Counted from the stretch's first letter, positions 35,703-48,700 are shown. The stretch: 64,000 nt of DNA from Unio delphinus (GCA_029339505.1 JAQISU010000118.1:4081501-4145500); one strand, 5' to 3'. Notes: generated by a model from the letters alone, not told the origin. Numbers and translations: made by a program.

Positions 35703-38032
35703 TGCTTTAGAAAATTTATTTGACATTTATGATTCCGAGGACATTTAATTGAGTCAGCCTTGGTAGGAGCTTGACATATATCATTTGGGTGTCTGTGCAT
35801 TTCTGTCCGTATGCATATTCACATCCTAGATTAAGATAAAGCTTAAAAGTTTTTAAGTTTCATTTTAAAGTTTTTATACTTCCTGTATTTAAGACATGGG
35901 TATACAATGATGTCCATTCACATCCATCTTTCAAAATCTTCTCCCATTCTGAATGCATCTAATCTCAGTTTTCATTAGGTTTCCATGATACTTTGTGCTT
36001 CATAAATGTAGTTACTCAGAAGATGCACACATCAGACATTGTTTTACTGATGGAGCAGAATGCAGTTTGTGGCACTAGTCCAGTTTCTTCTGAAACTTGG
36101 TACATATAATGGTCCCATTTAAAGATGCAAATATCAGCAAATCATTGTTTTTCTACAAGTTGATGCCTCTTGCACTTTGTAGTACACCTTTCCCTCACTA
36201 AATCACACCCTGATAACGTGCGAACCATTTTTTAATGCGGATTCAAGTGTGGATTCCATTTTTTAAACCAGAACATACCCAGATATTGATCCCTATTTGT
36301 TACACTTGAAGAAAACCATGTTCAATATTGGCAATGGAAAGTTTGATATATCGCTGAATTAATCATCGAGATAGGACCTGGAAAATTTAATTAACATTAT
36401 GAAATATCAACTTTTATGCATATATTTTTTTACATTTTCTTTTAAAATGACATTTATAGTAGAATTCAATTAATGATATTCAAGTAGATTTCAGTGAATG
36501 ATAACATCACTTACACCTTGTGCAAAAAAATATATCCCAATTAAATTAAAAAATTATCAATTGAAATTTGTGTTCTAGTTCTTTATTTTAGTTTCTTTTA
36601 AATATAATCATAAATGCAATGTGTCCTGTTGTAATTAAATGTAAAATGTGTCAATCTACCATAACAGCTAAGTACCCACTGTGTTTTGATATCGGACTAG
36701 CAGAAGCATTTGTTGTATTGTTGCTCTAAACCATAAGCAGACCTCCTTTTCTATTATCACTTAATTTTGTCATTGGAATAGAATAAAGGAGGTGGAATAA
36801 CTCTAAAAGATATTCAAATCCTACATACTTAAGAACTAGCGGCTCCAGGTGTATCTCGGGTAACTCTTTTCAGCTGATTAATCAAATATGGTTATGAATT
36901 GTATCGTACATGATCTAATTAAACTACCTTAAATTAACCTACTGAATCATAACTGTGATTAAAGATAGCATGGCAAACAAGCGAAATGAGTACTTTGTAA
37001 AATAATAAAGAGCTTTGTATCACAGATAGAGACCATAGTGTTTATAATGAATTTCAGAGAATCCCTGAATTTGCACGTAGAGATATCCTCAAGGATGATA
37101 AGAAGTTTGACTTATTACTTGCAATGAAATCACGGCATCAATATTTTACAACTAAAACAATTTTTTTCCTACGTAGACAACTGTCTCACAAAACAAATGT
37201 TGCATGCTTTTGATATTAAAAAAAGAAGCTTGTTTGGTAGTATATCAACAGTGAGCTTAGTTCCCGGCTATGTGGGCTCTTAATTTCATAAAATGCTATA
37301 ACATCACTCCAGGAACCAGGCTAATCAACAAAACAAAAAGCTGTGACATAATACATGAATACCATGTTTGGTTGTTGGAACCAGATGGACACGTGTTATC
37401 AGTCTGTCAGATGTTTGACATTATGAAAAAGTGCTTTATTTACAATTTGTCTTTACTCGATTGTCAAACGAGGATTCAGCCATTTAACTGGTTCCCCCAC
37501 ATGTCACTGCAAACTCCATGATTTTCTGTATTTCTAGCAGTTTTTTTGGGGGGAGGGGTTTCTCAGTAACTTACACCCTTGCTTATAGTGCTGCCTGTGT
37601 TTTTGGACCCTGAAATGCAGAAATTATTTAGGGAGAGGTGTATGTGACAAAATTGTGTGAATGCCACATCGCTCAAATTTAAGGGGTTGATATGGAAATG
37701 TAATGGGCATAACTTTATTAGAATTTCTGAATATTAAAGTAATGTTTTATTGGTGCACAATTTTTAACTTTATGTACCTGTCATGTTTTATGTACAGTAC
37801 CATTTTGAATAGAAAAAGATAACATTTTTCTATCCCACTGAAATAATTTGTTTCTAAAAAGAAACAAATCCAAGCACAAGTATCAAAAACCTTATCTACT
37901 GCACTAGGCTATCCCATAGGTCATACAGAAAAATAATAATGTGTACATCAATTAAGACACCCCTCCATTGATTACCAACTTCCTGATAACTCTTGAAGAT
38001 ATTTTTAATGTGGGTAGGTGTGTATCCCATTT

Positions 38033-38228
38033 TTAAACTGGAAAATACTGCCAAATTGTTCAACAGAAGAAAAGTACAATCTTAAACTGGAAAATACTCC
38101 CAAATTGTTCAACAGAAGAAAAGTACAATCTAAAACTGGAAAATACTCCCAAATTGTTCAACAGAAGAAAAGTACGATCTTAAACTGGAAAATACTCCCA
38201 AATTGTTGAACAGAAGAAAAGTACAATC
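38033..38228. repeat. 49-bp minisatellite, 4 copies
   Basis: 196 bp is exactly four 49-bp units (TTAAACTGGAAAATACTCCC, then AAATTGTTCAACAGAAG), with scattered single-base differences. Confidence 0.94.
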
Positions 38229-39256
38229 AAAAATGGTAAATGAAACCATGATATTTTGCTTGTTTTACCTTCAAAACTTGGTTAATACCCTGAAATTTGA
38301 ATCTATATCATTTCTCAACTTTTAATAAGAAGTCATATATTTTGTTACATCTTAGCAACTATCTCAATACAATGTAAATAATAGTAATAATATTTGCTGA
38401 TCATTGCTAGATGTAAAGCAGTATTTATTACAATTTTCTTTTTAGCCATAAATCACCATTATATTTGTAATTGATTTCATCTTTTGTAGGAATAGATAAT
38501 ATATAATTTAAATTCAGCAAATACACCATTGTCTTTATTTATTTAAAAAAAACTATCATTATTTTACATTTCTCAAAGGCAATGATTTTTTTAATTACTA
38601 TATCACTATTGGTAACCTACATATATATTCAGGGAAGATGTATTTTTTAAGCTGAGAACAGTACTTTTTAATGTAATCCAACATTTTCTGGATTTGTATA
38701 TTTAATAAGGAAACTATATAATCATTGTTGTGAATGAAATTCTATATCGTAAAGATATGTATGGTCAAAAAATTGTTCATAATAAAGTCTGTCCACTTTG
38801 TAACCTGTCTTTATGACTTCCTCTTTGATGAAATTTTAGATTGCATATCCGAAGAATCTTATATTTCCATATTTTTGCAAGTTTAATTTAGGCAAAACTA
38901 ACTATGAACATTGTAGACATGGATTAGCTATGAGATAATTTTCTGGCAGGTCAATCAGCAGTGTGAACTCGGAGTTTATGTTAAGGTGAAATTGGATTTG
39001 CATTCAACCCTGATCCTTCTGTATGTATGTGTGATCCAGTTTCTGCATTCAATGGCCGAATTAGTCTTTTGTCGTTTTGAATGTGTTACATACAACATCT
39101 CTGATTGGTTACAAATGTTTTTTTTGTTCCAAGAATAGTCACCAATAATAACCAATCAGAAATGATGTTACTTTCTATTGTGAAAAGTTTGAATTGTGCA
39201 GAAACCAAGGGTTACTAATGGAAGGCAGTTTCACTACACATGTTCTGTCATAAATA

Positions 39257-39640
39257 ATGGCAGATGTAAAAAAAATTGATGTCAATGCGAGCAAACTGAG
39301 GTGTTTCTCTGGTTTGATCTAGAAAATATTGAGCAAGCAAAGGAAAGATATGTTCAGCAGTTGGATATTTTGTGCAATTTAGATTTAGACTTAGAAGTTT
39401 CTGCAACTGAATCGTCAAAAGAAGAGGATGCTGATAGTGATAATGGACTTTTGAAGACGGTGAGAGCGAAAATGAGGAGTTTCTAGGGTTTGATCTAGAA
39501 AATTTGAGTTAGCAAAGGAAAGATATATTCGGCAGATGGATATTTTACAAGATTTAGATTAGACAAAGAAGTTTCTGAGACTGAATAGTCCGAAGAATAG
39601 AATGCTTATAGTGATGGTGATAAGAGTTCTTGCGGATCCA
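39257..39640 (+). pseudogene. Decayed, tandemly duplicated acidic coding module
   Basis: ATG at 39257 starts Met-Ala-Asp-Val-Lys-Lys-Ile-Asp-Val-Asn. After a frame change, frame 39301-39486 reads Phe-Asp-Leu-Glu-Asn-Ile-Glu-Gln-Ala-Lys-Glu-Arg-Tyr followed by acidic Ser-Lys-Glu-Glu-Asp-Ala-Asp-Ser-Asp. The same module restarts 177 bp later (39479) with Glu-Phe-Leu-Gly-Phe-Asp-Leu-Glu-Asn, then breaks. A 177-bp (59-codon) in-frame period points to a formerly repetitive protein or an internal duplication in a retrocopy. Such acidic Glu/Asp/Ser heads occur in several transposase-derived proteins, but I cannot name this one. Confidence 0.5.
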
Positions 39641-42245
39641 TCAGATTGTAGCAGTTGTGTTAATTTTGTAAATAGTGTATAAATAAGTTGTGAATAACTT
39701 GAACAAATAGAAGAAGAAAAATGCATCACTGTGTAGACAAATTCATTTGGAATAATTGGTGATAATTTTGTTGATTTTTATTGGATATAAGAAGAGAAAT
39801 TAAGGTAAGAGTGAATGCATGTGCACGATATTTACAAAATTGTCTAAATAGGTTAACCTATATGGGGCACAAGCAGCTAAACACAGCTTAGTGCTGCTGG
39901 TGCAGAGCAGCAGTGATACTTATAACAGTGTTGGGGCTGAATGAGTTGGAGTTAATGGAAAAACATCAGATTCTAACGTGTTTTGTTCATAAATAAACAA
40001 GAAAGGTCCCCAAGTTCCTAGCTGTCCAACCAAAATGACCAAATACATTTCTAGCAAAGAATGTACATCAGAAAGCTAAATTTCATTAACCTCAAAAGTT
40101 TGTTTCAAAGGATCGGAGTTGATTCACTCAGTGATAGTGTTTCATTGTCAGAGGACATTGGTAGGGTATACACTGGGATCTAGGTTTACTCGTTAGGAAG
40201 TATGCTTGGGTCATATACTTAGATCATGTACACAAGCAGCTCAATACTACTATGTCATGGGACGGCATGATGTCCATTGTCAATCATCTGTCTGTCCATT
40301 AATTCAAGTTTGTTATCACTACTTCAAGGATTGCCATAAATCTTGCAAATTCATTTCCAGGTCTAGTTTGCCCAAAATGAAAATGGTGTCGCTCCAGTAT
40401 GACTGTCAAATTAGTTCCTTTTTGTAGATATGGTCCACTCGGAGCAACAAATGACTGATTATTCCACTACTGAAAACTGCATCTTTGTTTTATCCAGAAA
40501 TCTATATCTATGATTAGGGAGGAATTCCTAACTTGTTAGCAGTTTACAGTGTATCTGTTCTTTGCAAGCTAATAAACTTAAAATTCGTTGTTAATGCTTT
40601 AGCCTTTTGGACCAAAGAATTTTAATATATCGCCAGACTTTTATTTTGTAATATATGTGCAGCCTTTGTCAACGATAAAACGGTCCTCTTGACCAGATTC
40701 CTCAAATGTGGCACATTTTACATGGACAGTTTCTTGACAACACAAAGCCATGTTCAATCATTCACCCATCTGTAATGAATTTAATTGTTTTAGGCAACTT
40801 TTATGTTGAGGGATATGCAACATCTTCACTATAGGCCCTACCACTGAAGTTTTTAAAAAATATATTAGTATTCATAAAAAAAATTTATCAGATGACATGC
40901 TATGTGTATTATTAATATCAAGAAAATGCTTGATTTTAGTGCTTAATCCATCAAATGCAAAAAAAAATACCAATCCTGAATAATATTAAATGTTCCAAAT
41001 TGTTGTGATTTTTTAATATAAAGAATTACGAGTTCACTGTTATTTACTTGATCATCAGAGCTACGGAGATTACATTCCATGTTCTGGAGAACACTGCAAC
41101 ATGTAGCAACGTTATTTTTGTGTCCAGTGTAGTCAAAGTGCAAAGGATCACCTTGACACAGTACCTGTAATGTCATGTTTTTTCTTTTTAATTCATCTCT
41201 ACATGGATATCTATTTGTGTATACTTGTAATTGAAAAGTTAAAGAATGTAAATTGTGCTTTTTTGAATAAATTCCTTAATTGGATATATTTTGGATACAT
41301 CAAAGTCAGTGGCAGGTGTATTCAGATGCCAAAGTAATATAAATAAAAGGCTGAATACTGCAGAGATTTTAAAACAGAGCCATTAATTTGTCAAGTCCTG
41401 AATAAAAATGTGAATAACTGTGCCTGGGCCAGTAACCCAATGTCAATTCCAGAAATTTAAAGAACTTGCTCCTTGCAATGATGACATCGTGTCACATCGA
41501 CAAGGGTAAGGAAAAATTTAATGTTAGTTTTAGTTATGAAATAGGAACAAGTAAAATATTTCTGATATTAATGATATTTTATCAAGCTGAATAAACTATT
41601 ATTCCTTTCAGTATTTAGACAGTTTTAAAAAATAAAAATAAAGAATCGGCAGATTACCTGGCCAGCAGGAGGTAATAGCCTACAGCCAAGCACTGACGTT
41701 CTGATTTATATCAAAAGAAAAATATCATTTAGTAAACTTCCAAATTATGCATACTTGACTTATAAGAGTCTCGTGTTTGGTGAATAATTTTTAACACAAA
41801 AGCAGAAATAAACTTAGACAGTAATTATTCAAATATATACGAGAATGCCCAGCATAGGTTTCCAAGCAGAAATTGACATTTTTATGTGTACAACCAGGAT
41901 AAAGAGTCAGCTCCCCATTGATGGATGGATTGAAACTTATTTCTTGTCTTTTTGTATTTAAACAAATTGAATTTCTTATGATGTAATTAATAAATATGTT
42001 TTAACATTTTTTTAAAAATATTATGAAGTATTGGCTTTGAAAGGTTTAATATAGTAACTTTGGTGTCATAAATGTGAGGGCTAATGGGTGCAAAACCTCA
42101 TTTATTTTATTGCTTTCTATGTGAAAAATCACCTCAAGTCATGCAAAGTTGACATGTATGAGGTTTCTCAGGAATGCTTTATAAGCATAAATTGGGATTT
42201 ACTTTAAACACCAGCTTCCTACAGTGGATAGAGAGAGAACATGAG

Positions 42246-42263
42246 TGTGTGTGTGTGTGTGTG
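42246..42263. repeat. (GT)n microsatellite
   Basis: Nine GT dinucleotides. Confidence 0.9.
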
Positions 42264-42636
42264 ATCATGGCTCTCTAATCAAGGTATTCAACTCATTACC
42301 AGAGTTTGGGTTCGTTTCCTGCCATCAGATGAACTGTGATCTGTTGCTGTAGTGTATCCTTAGGCAAGGCCCTTTACTTTCCCATGGATGATAGAAGCTT
42401 AACAGAGCTTGCATTTCATTGTAAAACTCCACCCCACCCAAAAAAACATACTCTTTTGTGTTCAAGGTTTATGCAGACTAAAGTGGAATAATTTATGTAG
42501 TGAATAAAGATATTCCTTCTAATTTTCTGAAATAGATTAATGCTATTCCATATCCGTTTTTGAGTTAATTCCATATTTTGTACTTGGAGTCTTCGGGAGT
42601 TGTAATTACATGCATCAACACTATATATCTTTTTAG

Positions 42637-42893
42637 CAACATCTCCTAGACCTATGTCCAGAGAAAGGGAGCGAAGGACAAGTACCAGGCTGCACAGAGG
42701 TATTCCAACTGGTGGTGCTGCAGCTGCTGCTCCTCCTGCTGGTCCTGAAATCGCACGTGATGCCACCCGTGTGTCCACTGCCCCCATGCAAGCCAGTATG
42801 CTTCCAATGAACTCAGGCATGCGTAGAGGAAGTGCTTCTCGTGACGGTGATGGACCTGTTCGAACAGGGTCATCAAGACCTGTACGAAAATAA
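42637..42893 (+). CDS. CSNK1D/E: CK1 delta/epsilon alternative terminal exon 7b (distal, conserved tail)
   Basis: The acceptor CTTTTTAG ends at 42636, behind a weak A/T-rich pyrimidine tract. Entered in phase 1 from exon 6 it gives 85 residues and a TAA stop at 42891-42893. The tail begins Thr-Thr-Ser-Pro-Arg-Pro-Met-Ser-Arg and continues through Glu-Arg-Arg-Thr-Ser-Thr-Arg-Leu-His-Arg-Gly. This closely matches the conserved Thr-Ser-Pro-Arg ... Arg-Leu-His-Arg-Gly block in vertebrate CK1 delta and epsilon, a region of autophosphorylation and autoinhibition. An Ala/Pro-rich stretch and a Gly-Ser-Ser-Arg-Pro-Val-Arg-Lys end follow. It is the ancestral-type tail. Minus-strand ORFs over it are shadows. 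Confidence 0.92.
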
Positions 42894-43680
42894 GAATAAA
42901 ATAAAACCTACAATCTATCTGTGATATCAGGTGCAAATAACAAAAGATGTTCTGCTTGGAGAAAGGGAAGATTATTGTAAATACATGCTTATAAGAAGAG
43001 TCCAACAGCAAACTGCTCAGACCCAGATCTGCTGGTGTGTAATGTGCTGGCATATCTGGGTTTGTTAGGAGTTTATCAGTTGAACAAACAACATCGACCC
43101 TTGTCTGCATCTGCATTATGCTGAGACAGATTAGGATGATTGTTGTTTGACCGGACTTGTACGTGAATATATACAATAGGTAAACATTTGTGGTGTGATT
43201 GTGATTATGAGCAGCAACTGGACAATACTTAACTGTTCTTCAGGGGATGCAGTGCCAGATTTTTGATGACTAATGTATGCTTCCAAATGTGATGAAGAGG
43301 TAATTGTATGATGTCATGGATTATCATCAGTGTTGGTTAATGGCCTTTTTGTAGGAAACGTGGCTATTTTAATTTACACTGTAAGAGTTGATTGCCTTTT
43401 ACCTATAACAAAATTTACATATGCTCTAAACCAGCATAAAATGAAAATTGGATATTTTCATCTGTTGTTTATTATAAGAATCACAGCTCATCTTCAGAAA
43501 AAGAAAAACAGTTCTCTGGTGTTCCATCACTCTCAGAACTCACATTGTAAATTTTGTGGCACTGAATAGCTGGAGCTTGTAATTGGCAGAAACTTATGTG
43601 ATCATGTACTGTGGTCATCTAAACCATAATTTGCAAACATTATCATTTTTACAAGTATTAAATAAAAGATCTAACTTCTT
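42894..43680 (+). promoter_or_regulatory. Presumed 3' UTR of isoform 7b with AATAAA signals
   Basis: AATAAA occurs at 42895-42900, almost at the stop, and again at 43661-43666. The first would give an unusually short UTR; the second gives about 0.8 kb. A 47-nt hairpin lies at 43018-43064. I cannot tell which signal is used. Confidence 0.5.
43018..43064 (+). other. 47-nt hairpin, copy 2 (in presumed 3' UTR of 7b)
   Basis: CAGACCCAGAT pairs with ATCTGGGTTTG across a 25-nt loop, with one mismatch or wobble. It resembles 34944-34990 in arms and loop (shared CAGACCCAGAT, TTGGT/CTGGT and TAATG). Confidence 0.65.
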
Positions 43681-44030
43681 TATAAATCCAAACAGAATGT
43701 TCAAGCTGAACTTCAGAAATTGATATTTGACCGAAAATCAGCTTAAATTTTGTAGCCTGCTCAACCCTACAGGGATAAAACATTTTACAACATGGTTGCA
43801 GTTTTAACAGTATAAATGTCTTGATCTTTTTAGGGCAAGTTGAAGTGTATATGTGTTGATTGCAGGTCATTATTAGAGCCTATTTAAAAAAAAACCTTCT
43901 TTTCAATTTATTCAAGGTTCCAACATTTCCATGTGAATAGCCAAATTTAAGTTACTGCCTGCTAATATTTACAAAATTGGTAGCAATGTAAATCTATATG
44001 ACTGTAAGTCACATAGTAACTACCTTTTCC

Positions 44031-44110
44031 AATACATTGGTATATTTCAGTATCAGTTCCAGTACATTGGTATATTTCAGTATCAGTTCCAATACATTGG
44101 TATATTTCAG
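44031..44110. repeat. 30-bp tandem repeat, 2.7 copies
   Basis: AATACATTGGTATATTTCAG followed by TATCAGTTCC starts at 44031, 44061 and 44091. Confidence 0.93.
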
Positions 44111-44798
44111 CATCTCTGCTTAATTCATCTGTTTCAAAGGATTTTTTAAACTCTTGAAGTACGTAATTTCCACTTTAAATGTGGCATCAACATAAAATAG
44201 CCAAAGTTGACAAGTAATGGTTGTACATTCCACATAACGATGAGTATTGATAATGGAGACAAAAGTTCATTAAACTGAATTACTTTACTGTTTATTCTTT
44301 ACAGGACCTTTTATATGTAGCATTTTACTTTAGAAGAAGTTCATATTCCACGTCACAGCTTTATAGTCAACGATAGTAAACCCAGTTGTATTCACTTTTT
44401 AGTCATGTGTATGTAACATTGCAATACAGAGAATGGCAACAATTTCTAAGGAAGTTTTCAAGATTTGTCACATACACACCAAGTTACTGTCTTACAAACT
44501 GACTTCATCATACTAAGAGACCCAAGTTATATAGCCAAGAAAAAAAGAGTTGCAAAAGTTGAGCTAGCTACTAAACATTGTCACTGTTGTAAATAGTCAT
44601 CAGCTGTACCTTAAGCCTCACTAATAGATGGTGAGTAATGCCCCGTTTTAAATCATTTAAATTTATCCGCATCATTTCAGTTATTCTTTATTTAGACATC
44701 TCAGAGGGGCCATTTGCATAAAAATAGTTGCAGCAGCAAGTGCTATTTGCAATGCTGTTTGAAAATGGCTTTGGTTTTACATAATGCACCAGGAAATC

Positions 44799-44850
44799 GG
44801 GATCTGTGCTATCAGCTTAACATGTGGATCTGTGCTGTCAGCTTAACATC
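44799..44850. repeat. 26-bp tandem duplication
   Basis: GGATCTGTGCTATCAGCTTA is followed 26 bp later by GGATCTGTGCTGTCAGCTTA. Confidence 0.85.
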
Positions 44851-46585
44851 ATCGCAAGAATGGACAGCATAGAATCTGGCACCATCATCATAAATCTTTT
44901 AAACAATATGACAATAGAATGGTAAATTTCCAGAAAGACTTCAACATGTGGAGCAACAAATGTGACTCAGACTGTAAAGTTTATGATGGTGGGCTTGATC
45001 TGCTGTCACATTATGCAACACAGATTTGTGCATACACTGTTCACATTTGGATGCAAATAATTTGGTGACTTGCATGCCCTCCAGGCATGTAAATGGACGT
45101 TTGAGAAAATTATTCAGAGGATAGAGATAAAATTGCACTAGATCAAAGTCGTGTGTCTTTCAAAATTTATGTTTTAGCAATTGTCACTTATTTACAAATA
45201 TTTTGTACTTGCTGGAATGGAGTCAAACATGTGAATATTATGTAAATATGGCCCGAGTCCTGGACTTGGCTGATGTTGGTGATGTTATAATAATATACGT
45301 GTTGTGTGTTCATATTATCACTCTGTCCATTACTTAAACAATAAGTGTGAAAAGAAAATGTGTAATAGTATTTGTTGTTCATATTTACCCTTTTTTATTT
45401 TCATTATAATTAATTATAGAATAATCGGATTCAGATTACATCTTTGATACAGGAGATCTGAAAGGCATGCATGAGGGATCGTGTTCTAATGATCTTGGTA
45501 ATTTCTGTAATGAAATAATTTATCAATCAATCATTTAAAATGGATTCTATAGCAATACATGCTAAATGACTTGGTTTGCTGCCAAAAATTCTACAAGTCC
45601 ACATCCTGTTTATCACTAGAACGTGACTTCTCAACGATGAATGTTAGATCTCCATGTGATGTACATCTGATTTTAATCTGATTGTTATTTCTTTAAAAGG
45701 CCTTAACATAATGTTGACAAGTTAATGAACTAAAAATTCCATTAATAAATTGTACCCTCACCCCATGGATACAACATGTTAACCACAGAGCTGCAACCAC
45801 TTCCAATAAGGTTCTAGCTACATGTAAATGGGAAAAGTGCTTCAGAGAGAATCAAAACCATTTTGGATTGGCAAGGTGTTCAATTCTGGCATGGACAATC
45901 ATTATTTTTCTGATAGTGGTGTGATATTTAGAACATAAAACAGGTGTAACAACATATCTTTGTGATTGTATATGCTGTTGTTTGGATGACAAAGTCACAT
46001 GAATAATACCATATCTGCCAAATTGTGTCATTTTGCATGAAAGTCCAGATTTTGATACTAATTCCCCAACTGACCTGTCGCCATGATATTGCTTGAGGGG
46101 GGAAAAATTCACAAAATATGGAAGGGTGAAAGGTGCTTTCTTCAACACTTTAATTATTGTCACATTGAAGAGGATTGTAGGGGAGGTAAATGGGAGATTT
46201 CGGCTTAGAGAAATTTAGAACAATGAGCTGGAATGTTGCCATTTCAGAAAACAAGAATATAAAATAAATTATTTCTGTTATTTATTTTGAGCATTTTCTT
46301 TTTAAAAAAATTAAAAATGTGGTTTAGCATACTAAAAATGAAAGTAGAAAGCACAATGGCAATGACATAGATGCAACAAAGTTTATAGCCAGAAAACTGG
46401 CATAATCTTTTAATGTTATCATGCAAGTAAAGTCAGAAAACAATATTCATCAGTTTTTTTTAAATAAAATAAAAATGAATAGCTGACCAAAAATAGTGGA
46501 ATGTTTTTTTGGTATATTTGTCAGGAATTGTTAAAAAATGTATTAATATTTTGTGAATATGCATTGTCTGCTTAATTGAAATGTT

Positions 46586-46667
<82 letters not shown>
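46586..46667. repeat. Compound (GT)n(AT)n microsatellite
   Basis: A short GT run followed by about 68 bp of AT dinucleotides, able to extrude as a cruciform. Overlapping Tyr-Ile repeat ORFs are artefacts. Confidence 0.95.
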
Positions 46668-46670
<3 letters not shown>

Positions 46671-48601
46671 TCACAGAATATCTTCATTTGTTTAAATGTA
46701 CAACTCATATTCTCAACATATCCTTAGGTACCTATCAGAAAAATTCTATGAATTTCAAAAGTCTACTTAAAGTATTGAATCCAAGAAAGCTAGTAGTTTT
46801 AAACTACACTTCACCCCATGAAGCTCTGTTAGTAGTCCTCAAAATATGCTTTCTTTCTTTTTAGTAGCAGTGTAAGTGGTTCTTGTAATGCAGTTAAAAT
46901 TAAATGAATTAGTGCATTTGTTTTGGATTATCAGAGCATTTACAGGTGTAGCTTGTCTTTGAATTCTGTTATGTAGCAATCAAAGCATTATTAGATAGGT
47001 GTGCATCTAGAAGCCAGATAAACAAACAGAATCATAAAATTTACTATCTTAGTTTGTTTTCAAATTTGGGTTATCAGATGAAATTTGATTATAATTTTAA
47101 GGCTGTTGTGTTCATTTCAAAAGTAGAATCATAACTTAAGCCAGATCATAATTGATTATTAGGTCTCAGATATAGAATTAGTAACATAGATACACATAAA
47201 CACACACACACACACATATATTCATCCAACTAAACAATAATTGGCAATAAAGCCTATATCCTTTGTCATATGAAATAATTTAAACCACAGTCTTGCATCG
47301 TAACTAGGTTTTGACGACAGTCTGACTGCTTCAGTCTGACTGCTTCAACATTTTTTTTGTGTGATCATTACATAATAATCAGATCTGAATGTACATCAAG
47401 GTTAGAATTATCTGATCCTGTTTTTCACCCTTCTTTGTAAATACATTTTCCATGACTCTTAATTGGTTGCAAACATCATTTCTAGGCCATTTGATTTATT
47501 TAAATTAGAGTGTGAAAATCAAAAGACTGTTTAATGTTGGAATAAAATAAGGTATACAAGAATGGCATACAGTAGTTAATGATAATCAGGTTTTGTATAT
47601 TTATTTGGAAACCTTGAGAAAGACCGTGTTGGTACAAAATGAACCACATATTGGACTGATTGATGGGTAAAATGGAGACTTGACTTTCTAAAATATTCCT
47701 TTTCCTGGAGATACATTTATAGAAGTAAATATGGAAAGTGAAATACAAGTATAGATTTCGTTGTTTAGCAACAGGCAGTGCCATGTTATTACAGTATTCT
47801 CTTGTTATCTTTAGTCAGTGGGATGGGGAGGGGGGGGGGTTTCATTGTACTCATTACTGGGAGTTTGGATTTGTGTCTTTTATATAATCAAGATCTATAG
47901 GCAACATTTTGTATTTGAATATGAATCAAACATTCAATATTTTTATTTTGATAATTTAAGGGTCTCGAGTAGTTTTTCTCAATTCTCTTAAGGCTGGATG
48001 TCCACTTGTATCATCTGTATGATGCCCCTTTTTACCTGTGTTACTGAACGATATAAACATGAGAGATTTGGGCATAAAATGGTGTGCTTGCAGCTTTCAT
48101 CTCTTGTTGTGAACTTGTGCTTTGGTCTTTGCATCCATAATGCATCATGAAGCATAATTCCAGCATCCATCAGCAATTGTCCTATTCAGCTTATCATAAA
48201 CTGCCACGGTAAGCATCCTGTCTTAAAGGCATTTTAGTGTGGGGATGATCTGCCATCAGATACGGCCACTCTTACTTAAAATTGTAATATCTTCAAATGA
48301 CTTTAGAAGAGGAAAATACAACAGAATATGACCAGATTTAATATAAAGCATTTGGACATGAAGACATTTCAATTTCATCAGCTATTTATGACCTAACTGA
48401 ATTGACCACACTACTTGCCGTTGCAGAAAACTGCTGTGATCTTAATATACAATTTCCTTTTTTAAAACAATTCACCCACGATACACCCTTTTAGTGTATT
48501 TAATAAGATGATTAGTAATCCTAGCTTTTGTAAATTTTATGAATTTTTAAATACTCATTCAGCTATTAAACTTGTTGACAATTTAACATCATGGTATTTT
48601 C

Positions 48602-48700
48602 CACACACACACACACACACACACACACTTCTGTGTAATGAATCTTATTGTCATGGTACTTTCCCCCCCCCCCTTCTGTGTAATGAATCTTAGGTATGCA
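48602..48700. repeat. (CA)n, poly-C and a duplicated 20-mer
   Basis: A CA run at about 48602-48628 and an 11-C run at 48663-48673, each followed by the same CTTCTGTGTAATGAATCTTA, so the unit repeats at about a 45-bp spacing. Confidence 0.88.

Larger units (their letters stand above)
34422..42636. other. Region between the two alternative terminal exons
   Basis: 8.2 kb of AT-rich DNA that would be intron for the distal isoform. It contains a 47-nt hairpin (34944-34990), an (ATT)n microsatellite (35658-35698), a 49-bp minisatellite (38033-38228), a duplicated coding-like remnant (39257-39640), a fragment of the old diverged array (about 40335-40425) and a (GT)n run (42246-42263). No further exon in kinase phase is evident. 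Confidence 0.75.
1..42893 (+). other. CSNK1D/E: Casein kinase 1 delta/epsilon gene (5' end missing), two alternative 3' ends
   Basis: Gene-level entry. Eight coding exons on the + strand form a CK1 delta/epsilon Ser/Thr kinase, the family of vertebrate CSNK1D/E and fly doubletime, which acts on PERIOD clock proteins, Dishevelled/Wnt, Hippo and DNA-repair substrates. Exon phases agree throughout: exon 1 ends in phase 1, exon 2 in phase 0, exon 3 in phase 1, exon 4 in phase 1, exon 5 in phase 0, exon 6 in phase 1. The visible part gives about 405 codons with the proximal tail and about 396 with the distal one. About 31 N-terminal residues (start Met and glycine loop) lie upstream, so full proteins of about 436 and 427 residues are inferred, close to the 415-416 of the human proteins. 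The C-lobe residues (Arg-Ser-Leu-Arg-Phe-Asp-Asp, Gln-Gly-Phe-Thr-Tyr-Asp-Tyr) match delta/epsilon and not alpha. Confidence 0.95.

Noticed and set aside
42416..43176. 134- and 174-codon minus-strand ORFs over exon 7b
   Set aside because: Antisense shadows of the conserved exon 7b, with no recognisable content.
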